Source of the DNA: Pelagibius sp.
Lineage (GTDB): Bacteria > Pseudomonadota > Alphaproteobacteria > Kiloniellales > Kiloniellaceae
NCBI GenBank assembly: GCA_028280305.1
Contig: JANQMC010000167.1
Coordinates: forward strand, 1-64,000
DNA length: 64,000 nucleotides
Direction of reading: 5' to 3'
The position numbers were made by a program, and so were the translations under genes. The notes beneath the pieces are model-generated. The model had not been told where the DNA came from, made no database searches, and worked only from the letters and a program-made list of their open reading frames with translations. Shown here piece after piece: positions 62,890-64,000 of the stretch; positions within the stretch are counted from its first letter, which is position 1, and every line of letters begins with the position of its first letter.

Positions 62890-64000
62890 TCAGTTTCCCG
62901 ATGCCGTAATCACGAGATTGCCGAAGGCATCCACCTCGGCCTGCAAGCCGGGATCGACGAAAATGGTCGTATCCGGCTGCTCGAGCAGAGCCGGCCCCGC
63001 CAGCACGGCGCCGACGCCAAGATCGAGACGTTCGAAGACGCCGGCTTCATGATACCTGCCCGCCGCATAAACCTTTCGGGTTCCTGTCCGGCAGGCCTCA
63101 GCCGCCTTGCCGCCTGATGGCGCGAAGACCGCCATATCGAGCCTGGGTCGCCGCCCCACCACCGCGATGCGATAGTTCATGATCCGCATCGCAATGCCCT
63201 CCAACAAACGCCCATAGGCCTCTCTGTAGGCTTCTTCGAAAGCCGCACGGATCACGTCCGCCGTCAAACCGCCGGCAGGAATCTCGATGGCGACACTGAC
63301 GGTGTGGGTTTGCCCGAGATAGAGCATGTCCAGTTCGAAAACACGGTCCACGCCGGCAAAGTCGACGCCGGCGCCGGCAAGCAGGGCCTCCGTCTGATCG
63401 GCGACCGCAGTCATCTCCCGGCCAAGCGCGGGAGCATCGACCTCGTCGAGCAGGCGGTTCACCGTCTGCACCCGGTCATGGCGCATGTCGGCAACGACGC
63501 AGCCGAGCGCCGAGGTGACGCCGGGGAAACGCGGCACGAGGGCCGAACCGAGGCCGACTTCCTTGATCAGCGCGCCGGTGTGAAGCGCCCCGCCGCCGCC
63601 GAAAGGCATGGCGGCAAAGGTGGCCGGATCGTGACCTTTCTCGATGGAGACAAGGCGAATCGCACCGGCCATCTTGGCGTTGGCGAGACGCAGCACCGCC
63701 TCCGCCGCCTCCTCGACGGTCAGGTTCAACGGCCTCGCGATGTGCTTTTCAATCGCCTGCCGTGCGGCCTCAACGTCAAGCCGGTCGAGCTTGCCGCCGA
63801 TCGGGCGGTCCGGATTGATGCGGCCCAGTACCAGGTTGGCATCGGTTACCGTCGGCCGTTCGCTGCCAAGCCCATAGCAGACCGGGCCGGGGTCGGAGCC
63901 GGCGGACTCCGGCCCGACCTGCAGCAGGCCGCTTTTGTCAACCGAGGCGATGGAACCGCCGCCGGCGCCGATGGTGGTGATCTCGATCATCGGCGTGCGC
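62890..64000 (-). CDS. Hydantoinase/oxoprolinase subunit A (HyuA), C-terminal part
   Basis: At least 370 residues of the C-terminal part are present; the frame stays open to the window edge, so the N-terminus lies beyond. PMIEITTIGAGGGSIASVD, GPESAGSDPGPVCYGLG and MPFGGGGALHTGAL are hallmark motifs of the ATP-dependent hydantoinase/5-oxoprolinase family. Members open cyclic amides such as 5-oxoproline or N-methylhydantoin, usually with a separate B subunit, which may lie outside the window. It is the first visible gene of an operon with the isochorismatase-family protein and the FAD oxidoreductase. Confidence 0.9.
   Translation of the reverse strand, partial: RTPMIEITTIGAGGGSIASVDKSGLLQVGPESAGSDPGPVCYGLGSERPTVTDANLVLGRINPDRPIGGKLDRLDVEAARQAIEKHIARPLNLTVEEAAEAVLRLANAKMAGAIRLVSIEKGHDPATFAAMPFGGGGALHTGALIKEVGLGSALVPRFPGVTSALGCVVADMRHDRVQTVNRLLDEVDAPALGREMTAVADQTEALLAGAGVDFAGVDRVFELDMLYLGQTHTVSVAIEIPAGGLTADVIRAAFEEAYREAYGRLLEGIAMRIMNYRIAVVGRRPRLDMAVFAPSGGKAAEACRTGTRKVYAAGRYHEAGVFERLDLGVGAVLAGPALLEQPDTTIFVDPGLQAEVDAFGNLVITASGN

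Overview
The window is 64 kb of GC-rich bacterial chromosome, densely coded on both strands. No gene-free stretch exceeds 300 bases. I see no rRNA, tRNA, CRISPR array, insertion sequence or prophage. Gene content suggests an alphaproteobacterium: an frcBCAK-type fructose ABC operon, pgm inside a glycogen operon, GlxA-type regulators, a DUF4212/SSS symporter pair, and dispersed palindromic intergenic elements. A Rhodospirillales-like marine or soil heterotroph is my best guess, with low confidence. No phylogenetic marker is present.

Layout. (1) 1-1.7 kb: 3' end of a DUF1826 gene, a palindromic repeat, and a Cys/Met-metabolism PLP enzyme. (2) 1.8-6.5 kb: a protocatechuate operon, pcaD-pcaC-pcaH-pcaG-BKACE-pcaB, with a beta-keto acid cleavage enzyme where pcaIJ/pcaF might be expected. 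(3) 6.6-8.4 kb: a fumarylacetoacetase-family protein and a ketopantoate-reductase-family protein, then a second copy of the repeat. (4) 8.5-12.8 kb: a HisD-like dehydrogenase, an SDR and a Zn-alcohol dehydrogenase, divergent from a LacI regulator. This layout resembles hpsNOP (sulfopropanediol oxidation). Two palindromic LacI-type operators lie between the divergent genes. (5) 12.9-16 kb: a PPOX flavoprotein, an MsrB-MsrA fusion, an SDR and an exported molybdopterin-domain protein. (6) 16-19.1 kb: idonate/gluconate genes (idnD divergent from idnO and a LacI regulator) with a GntR/IdnR-like operator. (7) 19.2-26.4 kb: a GlxA/AraC regulator divergent from an acyl-CoA operon (acyl-CoA dehydrogenase, ADP-forming acyl-CoA synthetase, CaiD-like hydratase, CaiB-like CoA transferase, GST), probably for carnitine, butyrobetaine or a similar acid. 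(8) 26.4-31.8 kb: exported phytase/esterase-like protein, two convergent secreted serine proteases, glyoxalase I. (9) 32-37.7 kb: an exonuclease-CBS-DUF294 fusion and a conserved unknown, divergent from a DUF4212/SSS carboxylate symporter; then a small membrane protein. (10) 37.8-40.1 kb: a di-heme peroxidase and an exported unknown. (11) 40.2-44.4 kb: the frcBCAK-like fructose operon. (12) 44.7-59.4 kb: a glycogen operon, glgC-glgA-glgX-malQ-pgm-ROK regulator-glgP-glgB. (13) 59.6-64 kb: a CPA1 antiporter, then an operon of hydantoinase A (cut by the window end), an isochorismatase-family protein and an FAD oxidoreductase.

How it fits together. Most of the window is carbon catabolism under local regulators: aromatics, C3 sulfonates or polyols, sugar acids, CoA-activated acids, fructose and glycogen. 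The frc and glg operons diverge from one 280-base intergenic region. An AT-rich motif there shares nine bases (AATAAATCA) with a site just upstream of the ROK gene inside the glg operon. This suggests one ROK repressor may link fructose uptake to glycogen turnover. The most distinctive candidates for follow-up are the BKACE-containing pca operon, the frc/glg ROK link, the exonuclease-CBS-DUF294 fusion beside the symporter, and the hydantoinase-linked isochorismatase homologue with glycine in place of the usual nucleophilic cysteine.
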